Of a DNA stretch of 64,000 nt, positions 1 to 12,147 are shown in pieces. Source of the DNA: Cycas panzhihuaensis (Eukaryota; Cycadophyta); the NCBI GenBank assembly GCA_023213395.1, contig CM041465.1, positions 12,834,001 through 12,898,000 on the forward strand, written 5' to 3'. Numbering within the stretch: the stretch's first letter is position 1; every line of letters starts with the position of its first letter. Below the pieces are notes generated by a model, which had not been told where the DNA came from, ran no database searches, and saw only the letters and a program-made list of their open reading frames with translations. Made by a program: the position numbers and the translations under genes.

Positions 1-442
1 AAAGAGAATTAGGCTCGTTCACTCCAAATACCCTAGATTCTGTGGTCGAAATTTGTGCCTTGTATGACTCTCTTATATAGTCCAATTTAGGGTGTTTTTT
101 TATTATGTTGATGGTGTTTGATGTATTGGATGTACTATGAGGAGTTGGATGGCTAGTTGTTGTTGCTATGAGCATTCTACTATAGATTATATACATTTCT
201 CTATTCTTTAGTAATAAAGATCAATACCTTTCATGTATAGATGTTTTCCTAGCACACTGTTAGGGTTTCACCATATTATATCAGGTGTATATGTGATGAT
301 TTGGCTTTATAATTTATTTATGATATTATCTCTATTTTAAGAACTTGCATATTAAATTTCAGTTTTGATTCCTATAACTAGTTGTGAAATAGTTTAGATC
401 GTGGTGGTTATTTCTGGTTATTGGGACCTAGTTTACTTAACA
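1..442 (+). repeat. 5' LTR of Copia element 1 (truncated by window start)
   Basis: Bases 1-442 align along their length with 13030-13471, for example the shared runs around 50-90 and 13080-13120 and the shared ends near 430-442 and 13460-13471. The LTR ends in CA here and in TA at 13471, a C-to-T change. About 220 bp of the LTR start lie outside the window. No primer binding site follows, which fits a deletion joining the LTR directly to protease. Confidence 0.85.
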
Positions 443-459
443 CCAAGGAGGCTAATTAG

Positions 460-1823
460 GTGGAGCTAAATCAAGGTATGGATAATGATGTCTTGGTTGA
501 TTATAATGTTTGCAATTATCATCATGATTGGTTATTAGATTTTGGTGCTTCACACCATATGTATCCACACAAGAGTTGGTTTTCATCATACCAACCTCTT
601 AATGGTGGTGATGTGCTTATGGGAAATAAAGTTTCCTATAAGATAGTGGACATTGGTAGCATTAGAATTAAAATGTTTTATGGTGTAGTGATAACATTAA
701 TAGAAGTTAGATATATACCTAATCTAAAAAGAAATTAGATTTCCTTGGATAATCTAGATTCTGGTGGTTATAAATACACAGGTCATAAAAGAGTCTTAAA
801 GGTATCAAACAATACCTTAGTTGTTATGAAATCCTTAGAAAAGGAATCCTTTATATTTTAGTAGGAAGTACAGATGTTATCCATATAACTACAACATCAA
901 AGATTGTAGAAGATCCAACTCAGTTATGGCATCAAAGACTTAGGCACGTGAGTGAGAGAGGACTTAAGATGTTGATGAATTATAAGTTTCTTCCTAACTT
1001 ATAGTTTTTGGATTTAACTTTTTATAAACATTATATTTTTGGAAAGCAATGTAGATTTAGGTTTCAAGTAGGGAGTCACAGTAGTAAAGGTTTTTTAGGT
1101 TATGTACATTCAAATGTATGGGGAGTAACCCCTATAATATCTTATGGAGGATCATTGTACTTTATCAGATTTATAGATGATTATTCTAGAAACATATGGG
1201 TATATTTTTTAAAAAGGAAATATAAAATTTTTAGTGTGTTTAAGCAGTTCAAGGCTTTGCTTGAGAAGAGCACTAGTAGGTCAATCAAATGTTTAAGAAA
1301 TAATAATGGAGGTGAGTTCAACTCTTTTGAGTTTCATAACTATTATAAAGAAGTTGTGATTGAAAGGTATAAGACCACTAGCTATACTCTATAGTGGAAT
1401 GGCATAAATGGGCACATGAAGAGGAAACTCTTGGAAAGAGCAAGAATCATGCTAAATAATACAGGAGTGGAGTAGGGCTTATGGGTAGAAGTTGTTTAGA
1501 TAGCTTATTATTTGGTAAATAGGTCACCATCACTTGTAATAAACTATAAGATTCCAAAAGAGGTATGGGATAAACATCCATGTGACTATTCAAATTTGAA
1601 AGTTTTTTGTTGTGATGCTTATGCCTTGACTAATAAAAGTCAACGTTTAAAGTTAGACCTAAAATCAAAGAGATGTATCTTTGTTGGTTATGGTGACAAA
1701 TATGGTGTGAAGGGATACAGGTTGTGGGATCCTACTACCCATAAAATCACTACTAATAGAGATGTTATGTTTTATAAAGTTCATTTTCTAAAATTAGACA
1801 GTGTAGAAATCAAAGTGAAATAG
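460..1823 (+). pseudogene. Copia element 1: decayed protease and integrase
   Basis: The protease core reads Leu-Leu-Asp-Phe-Gly-Ala-Ser-His-His-Met near 532-561, where Copia families have Asp-Ser-Gly; the Ser-to-Phe change would disable it. A GAG-pre-integrase segment (Leu-Trp-His-Gln-Arg-Leu) lies near 925-1000. The integrase core follows: His-Ser-Asn-Val-Trp at about 1107 (family: Asp), an Asp-Asp-Tyr-Ser run near 1176, and Asn-Asn-Asn-Gly-Gly-Glu-Phe near 1299 (family: Asp-Asn-Gly-Gly). Two of the catalytic Asp positions thus read Asn. The C-terminal part keeps Lys-Val-Phe, Phe-Val-Gly-Tyr and Arg-Asp-Val landmarks to 1823. Stops fall inside the TPQQNG-like motif near 1393 and near 1475 and 1500. 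No coding capacity remains. Confidence 0.88.
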
Positions 1824-2039
1824 GAGTAGAAAGTTGAACATCAACAGGCTAATCTTCAGACCTAGTTATCTTTAGAAATTCAAAAGTAGGAAGATCTTTT
1901 TAAAGATGAATCTGCAAGAAATTTACATGAGCATATGGACACTCCTTCACCGACTATTAGAAGATCTACATAAGTTAGTCATCCACTTAACAGGTATAAC
2001 CCTTTTATTTCTATTACTTTAGTTTCTAATAATGGTGAG

Positions 2040-2674
2040 CTTACATGCTATCAAGAAGTAGTAGATGATATCCTTAGTGCGAAGTGGAAGAGGGCTATAT
2101 AGGAAGAGATAGATCCTTTGAAGAAAGATAGTTTATAGGACTTGGTAGAACTTCCACATGGTGGTAAAATTGTTGGTTGTAAGTGGGTTTTCAAGAAGAA
2201 AATAGATTTTTATAGAAAGGTTAATAAATATAGGGTAAGACTAGTGGCTAAAGGCTTTAAATAGAAAGTAGGTATTGATTTTCATGAGATCTTTTCACCA
2301 GTTATTAAACTTATTTTAATTTAGGTTTTGTTAGCATTGGTAGCTTCTCTTGATTTAGAGTTAGAGCAGTTATATGTAAAAATAGCTTCTCTGCATGGAG
2401 ATTTAGATGAGGAGATCTACATGGATCAAATGTAAGGGTTTATACCGGATGGTAAGAAAAGACTTATTTGTAGGCTAAAGAAATCATTATATAGCCTGAA
2501 GTAATCACCCAGGCAATGGTACAGAAAGTTTGATACCTTCATGGAGAGCCAAAATTTCAAAAGAAGTGAGTATAATCATTATGTTTCCTTTAAATTCTTA
2601 GATAATGACTTATTCATTATCTTAGTATTGTATGTTGATGACATGTTGGTTGAATGTAAGAGTATGGTAGAAAC
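2040..2674 (+). pseudogene. Copia element 1: reverse transcriptase, N-terminal part
   Basis: The Copia RT (RVT_2 family) can be read from about 2040. A Trp-Val-Phe-Lys-Lys-Lys run lies at about 2188, Val-Ala-Lys-Gly-Phe near 2245, Phe-Ser-Pro-Val near 2290, and Leu-His-Gly-Asp near 2392. The catalytic Tyr-Val-Asp-Asp-Met at 2631-2645 is intact, unlike in the other elements of this window. Several stops sit at expected Gln positions (after Lys-Gly-Phe-Lys, and before Ser-Pro-Arg-Gln-Trp), and one at an expected Trp. The reading breaks at about 2674, where the minus-strand gag-only element is inserted, and resumes at 7076. Confidence 0.88.
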
Positions 2675-2677
2675 TAT

Positions 2678-2900
2678 TGTAAATCAAACCTGTAATAAGA
2701 TAGAATTCACAAATAAAAATAAACACCTACAAGATCAAATAATACCCTTAAGGTACCTCAAATTGTATTAAAAAGACATCCTTATAATTGATACTTCATA
2801 TGATACACTATGTGTGTATTTATAATACATGACATGATAGTGAGAGTAGGACCCACTTGCATGTAGGACAAAATAAATATGCATTACTAATATTCCAACA
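2678..2900 (-). repeat. 3' LTR of gag-only element copy 1
   Basis: This is the reverse complement of an LTR beginning TGTTGGAATATTAG at 2900. It aligns with 42732-42951 through the TATA-containing middle and through the distal part (compare 2698-2760 with the complement of 42890-42940). The polypurine side reads AATAAGGAG on the minus strand, just above 2900. Confidence 0.82.
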
Positions 2901-2945
2901 CTCCTTATTAATGTACATTTGGGTTATTTGTATTTGCAATACCTT

Positions 2946-4031
2946 ATCCTTAGAAATATCTTAAAGATAATGTCTTCAACTTGATTCTTGTATTCAATCT
3001 TGTAGTGATGTATCTGCTATAGAATGATGTCTTCAACTTGATTTTAGTCTTCAAGTCTGTGCTAATGCCTTTATAGGATGATGTCCTCATCTTAATTTTC
3101 ATCTTCAATCCTGTAGTGATGACTTTGTTGTAGTATCTCTAGTAGGTGCAAATCTTGATTCTTCATTATGGATGGTCTAGTCTGATTTTGATGTAGATCC
3201 TATAAGTAACCATCTTCAAATACAACTTACCTATCATTACTATCTTATATAAATTCTTGATCACCATATACAATAGTGATTTCTTTAACCTTTGGAGTAG
3301 AATCTTGATCAACTTAAATACTTTTTGAACTTGAATCAATACTCTAAGAAGGAACATCATTCATACTTTAATCAATACAAGACTCATCTTCTATAGGACT
3401 ATCAGATTCATATTCAAATTTTCTTGAAATAATAGTGTCATCTAAATATGACTTTATCAATTCATCACTCTCAATATCTTCAGTAGTAGTTGTAGTCTCA
3501 TAAATACATTCAATCATATGTTTAGTAGTAGTTTCATTAATATTCAAACATTTTTCTTCTTGACATACCATTTCATCAGTGTTAATAATATTTTCTTCAT
3601 TTGTTTTACCTTGTATCATAACCATCATTGATCTCATTCACCTTTTCAGTCATTTGTTGTATCTCTTTAGGAGTTTATTCAAACACATCCTTTAAAAAAT
3701 CCTAAGCTTCATTAGTAGTACTTATATGATAAATCTTAGGAATAACAAAATGATATGTGGAAGGAAAATCAACCTTCTCTAATACAGTAAGAATCATGAT
3801 AAATATTTTTTTGTCTTTCTTCTTAAGCATTTCCTTTTCTTCTTCATCCTCAGGAATAACATATCCATTAGTAATAAGTTTCCATAAACCTCTAGCTATG
3901 AAAAAACATCTTATTTTAATTTTCCAAAAGAAATGGTCTACTGCATTACACTTAGGTATCATAAGAAACGAATCCCTTAAGTAACATTCATTTGTTTCAT
4001 TAACATACATAACCATATCATTCTCCTCCAT
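2946..4031 (-). pseudogene. Gag-like ORF of gag-only element copy 1
   Basis: On the minus strand from an ATG at about 4031, the protein runs in homology with the gag of the copy at 45488-46493. A Phe-Phe-Trp-Lys-Ile-Lys segment and an Arg-Gly-Leu-Trp segment place it in the Copia gag group (DUF4219/UBN2-like). Next come a Glu/Lys-rich stretch, a stop near 3700, and a reading to 3368 rich in Thr, Glu and Asp. Past that lie three imperfect copies of a unit of about 17-20 residues containing Tyr-Arg/Lys-Ile-Glu-Asp and Glu-Asp-Ile-Ile-Leu (about 3100 down to 2960). No zinc knuckle is visible. Many TAG/TAA interruptions make it non-functional. Confidence 0.8.
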
Positions 4032-6916
4032 GATTGAAAGAGTGTCTCTAAACAATGTCCCTTTTTTAATTAATAAACTTACCTAGCATTGGTAATTTAC
4101 CCATTAATCAATCTCAACAAACTTTCTCATGTCTCATATTCCTCACATCACTGACTTCATCATGATATCATTGCCTTATGCTTCTCTCATATTGACAAAT
4201 AATCATATACAACTCACAAAAAACATGCATACCTCATGTCACCATTAAATTACAAAGACACATCATATTTCACTTAATTACCCAAAACATGACTCATGTA
4301 AAAACATTACCAATTAGTGAATAAACCATACTCGTATGTAATGATCTACACCACTCAACAAAGCTTGCTTTTGTGCAACTCAGGTATCTTCAACAAAACT
4401 CATCCTTATTTGCCCATTTAGTCAATTAAAATATTTCATTAAACATGCCTTCTTATTTCCCTTCTCTTGCCTTATCTTGCCTATGTCATGTCCTCAAACT
4501 CCCTAAATTAATTTTCCATATAACTCACATGAAGAACAAGGTCCTAAATATGTACCCAATTACACCAAACACCATAGTGATCTCAAAAGCCATAAAAAGG
4601 TACTTAACATATCACGATAACTTAGATCTCTCAAACAACCACTAAATATTAGATTATTTCTACTTTAATGTATACATTGTAATACTCAAAACCCTTCTCT
4701 CCAATACAAAAAAAAAACACTTAAAAAATTGTTCTTACTTTATCAAAATACACCAACTTGGATGACTCAATAACAAAGATAATTTGATGATTAAAGTGAC
4801 TTACTACCAATGAAGAGAACCGATATCGTAATCAAAGGTGTCTTTCATAAGGGCAACATACCTTACTTAATAAAATATGTTTGGGTGACTTTAATCAAAT
4901 AATTAACAGTGACATGAATTCATTCTTCTTATGCATAGATACGAGTCTCATTTGCATCATAACTTCATCTCGTGTACAATCTGTGTTTATCTTATGTCAT
5001 GACATCAATTCAACGAGTGTCTAGAGTAATATTCATGAGCGACCTTTTAACAACCTAATTAAGCATCATAAGAAAAGGAAAGAAAACTTTTGAGGAAGAG
5101 AAAAATCCCAACACTAATTTCCTTATGTGTCTTCCCCTCCCCTACTGCATGCTCAACCCAAGTCTAGTCCTGTGTTCAAATCCCTTATGTCCCTCTACCT
5201 TCCTTTACTAGTCTGGCCTCCCTTCCTTCCCATAACTTTGTTATTCAACTCTATATTATCTCTCTAGTCCTAGCTAAGTGGGCCTATCCTACAACCAAAA
5301 CTCTAATGTTGTCCCGCTTCCTCCTATGATATTGATGCTACCTAATAATTGATATTGTGGTTGAGCAATAGAAAATATTGGTCGCTATTTGCCAACTAAT
5401 AAGTGGATTGATGGAATGGCTAAAATACAAGAAAGAGTAATTGCCTAGGGAATCACCAATGAGTTGACCTGTGTGACTTGAATATCCCCTATAGTTGGAT
5501 TTACAAAAGGTAAGAAAAAGAAAAAGGTATGCCATAAAGGCATTGAATGGAGTTGTTGATCATGATGACCTGTGATGTTATAACTCTACTATTAATTCCA
5601 CATGTTTGTGTTCCATATGATTATAGTCTCTACACATGTTTGGTAACTAAGTATGATGGGAGAATGTAAGAAGTAGTCTACAAATTCCATATTATGTATG
5701 CTGACACTCCCACACTTTCATCCAAGAGTTAACTTCAATTGGCATATCACTAAAGGTAGTTGATGGCAATTGGTGTGCCATTCAAATAGGGCCCTCTTTC
5801 TCAGGCCAACTAGAGCTATGCAGATTTCCTCTTGATAGGAAATGTTAGGATCCCCTTACTCCTTCCTTGATACCTCCATTGTATGATGATCTTGATGATG
5901 TAGAGGATGAGAATGATATCGAGTGACTAAGACATTATTCACACGGCTGATTATATATAAACAATCAAGTGGCACTATATATATTACAGTTGGGTTAATA
6001 GATTAATCACTAGGTAATCATTATTATCATTCAATAACTATTTAGATCATAGTTGCTCAAGCATGAACTACAACTAGATGGAATATATTAACACACTATC
6101 CATAATCTAATAATGGAAGGTAGCATTTCAACATGCAGAGGTTGAGTTGTAATATAAGAAAGATTAGCACATGGCAGATGGGTGAATATAAGCTAGTGAC
6201 ACTATATCACAACACAACAATAATGATAATGGATAGTAAATATATTAACATAATGACTATATTTAATAATGATGACTAGATTTTATCATGCAGCTCTAAT
6301 TAAGTCTAATGCAAAGATGTACAGGTAAATAAGTGACATCAAAAAATGAATGTGATTAAATCACACAAGTGAATTGCTTTATCTATCAACGGGCAGCACA
6401 ACCATTAATAGTATGCATGCAAATGGTCAAATGAATATATACTAGTAATGATTTCATATATCAACATGTAGGGAAATTTTATTTAACTCACAGGACTGAT
6501 ATACATGTACGCAGTAGTTTAAAATATATGAAGGGTAACTCAAATATATTTAACTCTATAGCTTATATTTCATAGAGGGTAGATTGAAGAAAAACAGGCA
6601 GAGCAATATATTATTAAAACCCTAGAATGTGATACATGTTGTTAATATATTATAAAATAATGAGCATACCTCAAATATATTACTGTAATAATCACTTTAT
6701 GGCATTGCAACTAGCTTCATGGGGGTTCTACTCTCTTCCACTGGTAACAGAGGTCTAGTAAATGTCTCTAGGGCATACAAACTTAGTAGCATCATCAAAC
6801 AGGAATGGGTATTAGTAGCTCTATGGATCTGCCTCCTCACGTGCTAACAGAATTAGGGTTTCACCAACTAACACCTTACTCAACCTCACTTCATGTCATT
6901 CAAGCTCATTTCAATA
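4032..6916. other. Non-coding leader of gag-only element copy 1
   Basis: About 2.9 kb between gag and the 5' LTR on the minus strand. The part next to gag (4060-4180) is the reverse complement of 45360-45450 in the other copy, so this leader is shared there. The middle (about 5100-6700) does not clearly match the other copy by eye. The end near the LTR (6850-6916) resembles the complement of 42965-43035 but lacks the PBS. I see no conserved coding in it. Confidence 0.5.
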
Positions 6917-7075
6917 GTACCCTTAAGATACCTTAAATTGTATTAACAAAACATCCTTATAACAAATACTTCATATGATACACTATGTGTGTATTTATAA
7001 TACATGACATGAAAGTGAGAGTGGGACCCACTTTCATGTGGGACAAAACAAATATGCATTACTAATATTCCAATA
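6917..7075 (-). repeat. 5' LTR of gag-only element copy 1 (internally deleted)
   Basis: It matches 2740-2900 closely (run from the polypurine-like ACCCTTAAG block through the GTGGGACCCAC palindrome). The LTR end that should abut the PBS, about 60 bp, is missing together with the PBS, so this copy could not be reverse transcribed again. The outer end reads CCAATA where the other LTR has CCAACA. Confidence 0.78.
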
Positions 7076-7340
7076 GAAATCAACAAGTTAAAGGCTCAAT
7101 TAGCTAGGAATTTTGATATGAAGGATTTGGGAGCTACAAAACAAACCTTAGGTATGGATATGTATAAAGATAGGAAAAATGGTAAGCTATGGTTATTATA
7201 GTAGTAATATATAGAGAAGTTACTAACCAAATTTGGTATGGAAAATGTGAAACCGTCTAGTATCCCATTGGCTTCCCATTTCAAGCTTTCTTTGAGTATG
7301 AGTCCTAGTAGTAAAGAAGAAAATAATTATATATCTTAAA
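7076..7340 (+). pseudogene. Copia element 1: RT, C-terminal part
   Basis: The reading Ile-Asn-Lys-Leu-Lys-Ala-Gln-Leu-Ala-Arg at 7080, then Met-Lys-Asp-Leu-Gly-Ala and Leu-Gly-Met-Asp-Met, is the normal Copia sequence that follows the catalytic YVDD region. It continues with two consecutive TAG codons (family: Gln-Gln) before Tyr-Ile-Glu-Lys, then Val-Lys-Pro-Ser-Ser-Ile-Pro-Leu. It stops at about 7340, where a second Copia element begins. The missing residues of the join are found again near 11780. Confidence 0.85.
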
Positions 7341-9294
7341 GCCAAGAGTCACCTTTTAATGCTAGACAGTCAGGTCAAACCAATACTTCAGGAATTAGAA
7401 ATCAAATTATCATGTGTAAAAGGTGCAATTTAAAATGACATCTTACAAAGTACTGTCATATATCTGCATATAAGTTACCTAAGTTTTAATAGAAATACAA
7501 GGCTCACAATGTTAATAAAACATGTGAAGAACAGTTTGGTGGTATAAGTTTTACTCAAGCACACATTCAAAGACTTAAGGGAAGAACCATTGATCAAAGT
7601 AAGAGGTATTTTTAAGCCCATTATGGCTATGTCACTTATGATCTTAAATCACCAATATAAACTCCTCTTAGAGTTACAAATACAATAACTTCAAAGACCT
7701 CCTCATGGATCATGGATATAGGAGTGACATAACATATGACCTATAATCAAGATCTATATCAAACTTTTGATTCTAATGTATATAGTATCATTCACATGGC
7801 TGACAAATCCCAACAATTGGTTGAAGGTATTAGAACACATGCCTGAAACTCCTAGGCTTGAGAGACTTTACATTACTTGATACCCTATACATTCTTAATT
7901 TGAAACAAAACCTACTCTTCTTATCCACTCTTGTCTCTTGTGGATTTAGTCTTAGTGTTACCACAAATGACCAAACTCTCTAGGCCATTCACCCTCTAAT
8001 AAATTGAGTGGTCTTGACTGGATTGCTTACTGGTAAATTATTTAGATTAAATGACTCCTCATCTTTTAAATCTAATTGTTCTCAAAGCCCTTGTACTAAT
8101 AAAGACTTTACTTTTAATATCACTTTCACACACCTTAAGTTGTTCCTAGAAGGTCTTTGACATGCTTGCATGGGCCATGTTCATATTAATTGACTTAGAG
8201 ATCTTTGTTATATCTTTCTATGTCTGCTCAAGTTCTCCTCCAAGCCCTTTAAATATGAGCCTATATTATAACCAAATCTCATAGATATTCCTTTAATGAT
8301 AGTCAATAGAAATTTAGTCATCCTCTTTAATTAGTACACTCTAATCTATGTGAACTAATACCCATTCCATCATTGAAGTGGAAATTATATTACATATCCT
8401 TTATTTATGATTTTACTAGGAAAGTGTTGGCATTTTTTCTAAATAGGAAAGATGAGACATTTGGTGTCTTTAAAGCTTTTAAATCTCATACTAAAAATAA
8501 GCCAGGTTATTAGATTAAGTGTCTCCAAATAGATAATGGTGGAGAATATACATCTACTAAGTTTGAAACCTATCTATAAGACAACGACATCAGGTATCAT
8601 ACTACAATAGTAGGCACCCCCCTAACAGAATGGAGTTGTCAAGCATATGAATAGGTCTATTATGAATATGCCTTAAGCTATGTTGGTTTATAAAAATATA
8701 CCTGCTTACCTATAGGCAAAAGTAATTTGGACAACTATTTATTGTATGAATGCTATCAGCCCATCTAAAGGAGGAACTTCTCCTAATAAAAAGTGGATTA
8801 AATAGGCCCCCACTACCTACCACTTTAAAATATTTGGCTCAACATATTATACCCATATACTAGATGGAGGTAGAAATAAACTCTAGCCCAAGGCACTTAA
8901 AGGCATCTTTGTTGGATACCCTATGGACAAGAAAAGGTATGAGGTATTTATACCTTCACAACAAAAGATTATCATCACTAGAGATGTGGTGTTTACTGAA
9001 ATAGAGAATTAATTATTATAATTGGACTCCAAAATACTAAACTACCATTATTATGATGCTACTCAATATAATATACAAATTCTAAAATTTGGGGGGGGAG
9101 AGACTCAAGTATTACTTGAACTATTAAAATCTGATAATAGAGCCATAGAGGATAGTAGCTATGACTCTAAAGCAATGAGTGTACATCATGCATCACCATT
9201 TAAGAACAACAAAGTTGAGAAAGGTAAAGTAGTGGCACATGGACCATGCTTTCTTGATGCATCAACATCCTCCTCAACAAAAAATGTAAAATGA
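7341..9294 (+). pseudogene. Copia element 2: zinc knuckle, protease and integrase remnants
   Basis: A gag CCHC knuckle is readable near 7410-7455 (Cys-Lys-Arg-Cys, then His, then Cys). A protease core Ser-Trp-Ile-Met-Asp-Ile-Gly-Val-Thr lies near 7700-7730 (family: Asp-Ser-Gly-Ala). The GAG-pre-integrase region shows Leu-Asn-Leu-Lys-Gln-Asn-Leu near 7890. Integrase landmarks include Asn-Gly-Val-Val-Lys-His-Met-Asn-Arg near 8625 and Gly-Ile-Phe-Val-Gly-Tyr-Pro near 8905, followed by an Ile-Thr-Arg-Asp-Val-Val run near 8970. The stretch 9022-9294 is the connection to RT: open for 91 codons but without a recognised motif. Frameshifts and TAG codons are frequent. Confidence 0.8.
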
Positions 9295-9399
9295 TCCTTT
9301 TCAAGATCTAAATGAAGACCATGTAGTTGGAGAAATAAATATCTCACTCCCAAATCAAGGTTCTTATAAAGCCCACTAGCTAAATAAGGATATATGACT

Positions 9400-11040
9400 T
9401 AACAAGATGGGCAAAATTAGCACTTGAAGTGCCTACAGATCCAAGATGCAGGAATCACTTTTCATTGAGTTTGTACCAATAGAACTACATCTTGCTCTCA
9501 ATAAAAAGCCCCTCTCATACTAAGAAGTTATAAAACACATATCTTGGAGGAATGTCATGAATGAAGAGTATCAATCTCTTATAAAAAATGGTACATAGGA
9601 TCTCATTGACCTATCACTTAGAAGAAATATAGTTTAAAATAGATGGGTATATAAAAAGAAATACAGATCTGATGGCACCCTTAAAAAACATAAGGTGAGG
9701 TTGGTAGCACAAGGATTCACACAAAGGAAGGGCATTGACTATACTAAAGTCTTTACACCTACAACCAAGTGGCCCATAATTAGAACTCTTATAGCCTTGG
9801 CAACTCAATAACGATAAAAGATTCACCAACTCGATGTGCAAATCATATTTCTCAATGGTGATCTTAAAGAAAAAATCTACATGGTACAACCTGAAAGATT
9901 TGAGATTATTAGTCTAAAGCATAAGGTGTACATACTTAAAAAGTCCTTATATGACATTAAATAAGCCCCTCATGCTTGGTTTATTGAGTTATAAAAAAGA
10001 ATGAGGTAACTTAAATATGAGATTTATAACTATTGGGATATTGATATAATATTATTCATTAAATGCCAAAAAGATAAAGTCACTTATCTCTTAATCTTTG
10101 TGGATAATATGCTTATAATAGGGAAGAGTGAATAGGCAATTAGCTAATTAAAGAAGGACTTAGCTAAAACATTTAAACTGTTTGACCTTGAGTTGAAGAA
10201 ATACTACTTGGGGATTGAAGTCACTCAGAAAGATGGAAAAATCTTTCTTTCTCAAGAAAAGTAATCAACGATCTTTTAATAAATATTTAGTTGAAAGATG
10301 CTTAAACTATAGCCACTCCAATGGAATCCAATGTTAAATTGATAACTGATGGCAATGATTCAGAGGTCGATACAATACTTTACAAGTAACTTATAGGCAG
10401 TCTCATTTATACTACAAATAAAAGACTTAATATTGCACACTTTGTCAGTATTCATACTCGTTACATGATAAATCCTAAAAAGAATAGTTAGTAGATAATA
10501 GTGCGAGTGTTAAGGTACCTTAAGATAACCAATAAATATGGTCTATTATATGAACCTATTTTGATGTTTAGACTATATGCATACACAAACTTAGACTTTA
10601 CTGGAGTTTAAGACATAGGGACATCCACGTCTAGGTACATAATTTCCTAGAACAATACCAATATGATAGAGATCTAAATAATAGAAGATAGTTACTGATT
10701 TAACCATTGAAGTTGAATACATTGCTAATTTTGAGACCAACAAGGAGATGATATAGCTTAGGAAATTATAGAAACATTGAATATCATTTAAATAAGTCCT
10801 ACTAGCCTCCATGTGGACAATCAATCAACAATCCACATGGTAAAAAATCTTGCATTTCATAATTGTACTAAACATATAAGTATGAAAGTCCATAGGATTC
10901 GAGAACTAGTTTATGATAACACAATTCAACTAGAGTACTATCCCATAGCAGATTAAGTGGCTGATATCTTAACCAAACTAGTGCAAAGAGTGAAGTTTGA
11001 ATAGTTTTGTAGGTAACTTAGCCTTTGGGCCTCCATCTCT
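9400..11040 (+). pseudogene. Copia element 2: reverse transcriptase and RNase H remnants
   Basis: From about 9541 the RT can be followed: Trp-Val-Tyr-Lys-Lys-Lys near 9640, Leu-Val-Ala-Gln-Gly-Phe near 9700, Leu-Asp-Val-Gln near 9830, Asn-Gly-Asp-Leu near 9852, Ser-Leu-Tyr-Asp near 9945. The catalytic motif near 10097-10111 reads Phe-Val-Asp-Asn-Met, so the second Asp is lost. RNase H landmarks are Arg-Tyr-Leu near 10512 and, near 10815, Val-Asp-Asn-Gln-Ser, then Thr-Lys-His-Ile and His-Arg-Ile-Arg. The polyprotein ends with an Ile-Leu-Thr-Lys run near 10965. Multiple frame changes and stops are present. Confidence 0.82.
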
Positions 11041-11476
11041 TACTGATTGGAGGAGATTATAATAGGATCATTGTACTCTATTCCATTTGTGCAAACCATT
11101 TATAGGCACGAAAGAATAAGGGTATGTCTTTGCTTTATCCTATTTATGAAAACCCCTTAGGGGCATAGAAGGATAAGGGTTATACTTGTCTTGGAAAATT
11201 GAAACCTATGAAAACTTGAAAGGGCACAGGGGATGACCGAATAATATATGGAGACTTAACAAATCAAGATGCACATTTAAGTTACTTAGCTATTAGGCTA
11301 TATTAAGAGCCACCTTAGCCATTTTGATTTAAGAGGCTATAGATCTTAGAAAGTTCATGGGTTTTTATTCCCCATGAGAGTTTTCCCACAAAAGTGTCAA
11401 TGTAATAATGAGGCTCAAATGAAGACCTTATAGAATAGATTTTATCATAATGACCTTTTACCATTCAAGGGGGGAT
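11041..11476 (+). other. Copia element 2: 3' untranslated region and polypurine tract
   Basis: Non-coding sequence between the end of RNase H and the LTR. A purine run AAGGGGGGAT at 11467-11476 lies directly before the LTR start TGATGG and fits a polypurine tract. Two loosely similar segments (about 11100-11145 and 11145-11190) share an AGGATAAGGG-like core. Confidence 0.6.
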
Positions 11477-11771
11477 TGATGGATGTTAATGCATCAAGGT
11501 CATTAGATTAATTAAAGGTGATTTTAGGTTAACTAATTCACATAGTTAAATGTAATTTCATTTATATTTAAGTATAATTTTAGGATCATATCATTAGATA
11601 AAAAACTCCTTTAAAAATCCTAATGCACATTCTTTAATATATAAGGATGAATATGAAAGGGAAAGTCATAATTCTCACATCTCATTTTTACTTTCAATCT
11701 TGTTCTCTCCATTTTACTCTTATTATGTGCCATTGCTTTAGTGTAGTGGAGTGTGGTAACTAGATCCTTCA
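11477..11771 (+). repeat. 3' LTR of Copia element 2
   Basis: It starts TGATGGATGTTAATGC directly after the polypurine tract and ends CTTCA at 11771. Both ends match the reverse complement of the solo LTR at 12148-12451 (start TGAAAGAGGTTAATGC, end CATCA), which independently supports the boundaries. Length is 295 bp. Confidence 0.75.
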
Positions 11772-12147
11772 CCTAATAGTATACCTTATGCCAGTGTAGT
11801 AGAAAGTTTGATATATGCCATGGTATATATAAAACTTGACATTTCACATACAATCGATGTAGTTGGCAAGTTTATAGTAAATCCAAGAAAGGAATATTGG
11901 GTAGTAGTGAAACGGATGCTTCAGTATTTGGGGGGCATAAGTAACTATTAAATCACCTTTGGCGGTACATATAATCAATTTTATAGATAGGTTGATTTAG
12001 ACTTTATAGGGGATTTAGATAAGAGAAGGTCTACTTTGGGTTATGTGTTTACTCTTGCAAATGGTCCAGTTAGTTAGATATCAAAATTATAGAGTATAAT
12101 TACATCATTGATTACATAAGTAGAATATATTGATATAACTAAAGGAA
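11772..12147 (+). pseudogene. Copia element 1: RNase H, first part
   Basis: The reading resumes after Copia element 2 with Pro-Tyr-Ala-Ser, then Leu-Ile-Tyr-Ala-Met-Val and Asp-Ile-Ser-His near 11840, then Asn-Pro-Arg-Lys-Glu-Tyr-Trp near 11880. This is the standard Copia RT/RNase H connection. An Arg-Ser-Thr-Leu-Gly-Tyr-Val-Phe run near 12028 belongs to RNase H. It breaks at 12147 at the solo LTR and continues at 12452. Confidence 0.85.

Larger units (their letters stand above)
2678..7075 (-). mobile_element. Gag-only (TR-GAG type) Copia-like element, copy 1, inserted in element 1
   Basis: A 4.4-kb non-autonomous element in reverse orientation. Its LTRs (2678-2900 and 6917-7075) match the reverse complement of the LTRs of the copy at 42732-46713, and its gag ORF is homologous to the gag there. 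I find no protease, integrase or RT. It splits the RT of Copia element 1. The flanks GAAAC (2670-2674) and GAAAT (7076-7080) are a candidate 5-bp target duplication with one C/T difference, although 3 bases (2675-2677) lie between the left flank and my LTR boundary. Mobilisation must have used pol from another element. Confidence 0.82.
7341..11771 (+). mobile_element. Copia element 2, 5'-truncated, inserted in element 1
   Basis: A different Copia element begins abruptly with a gag zinc knuckle, then protease, integrase, RT, RNase H and a 3' LTR at 11477-11771. There is no 5' LTR and no N-terminal gag, so it is truncated or partly deleted. It sits inside the RT-RNase H linker of element 1, whose reading resumes just after the LTR (Pro-Tyr-Ala-Ser at about 11780). 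Its decay is heavy, with stops every few tens of codons. Confidence 0.82.
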
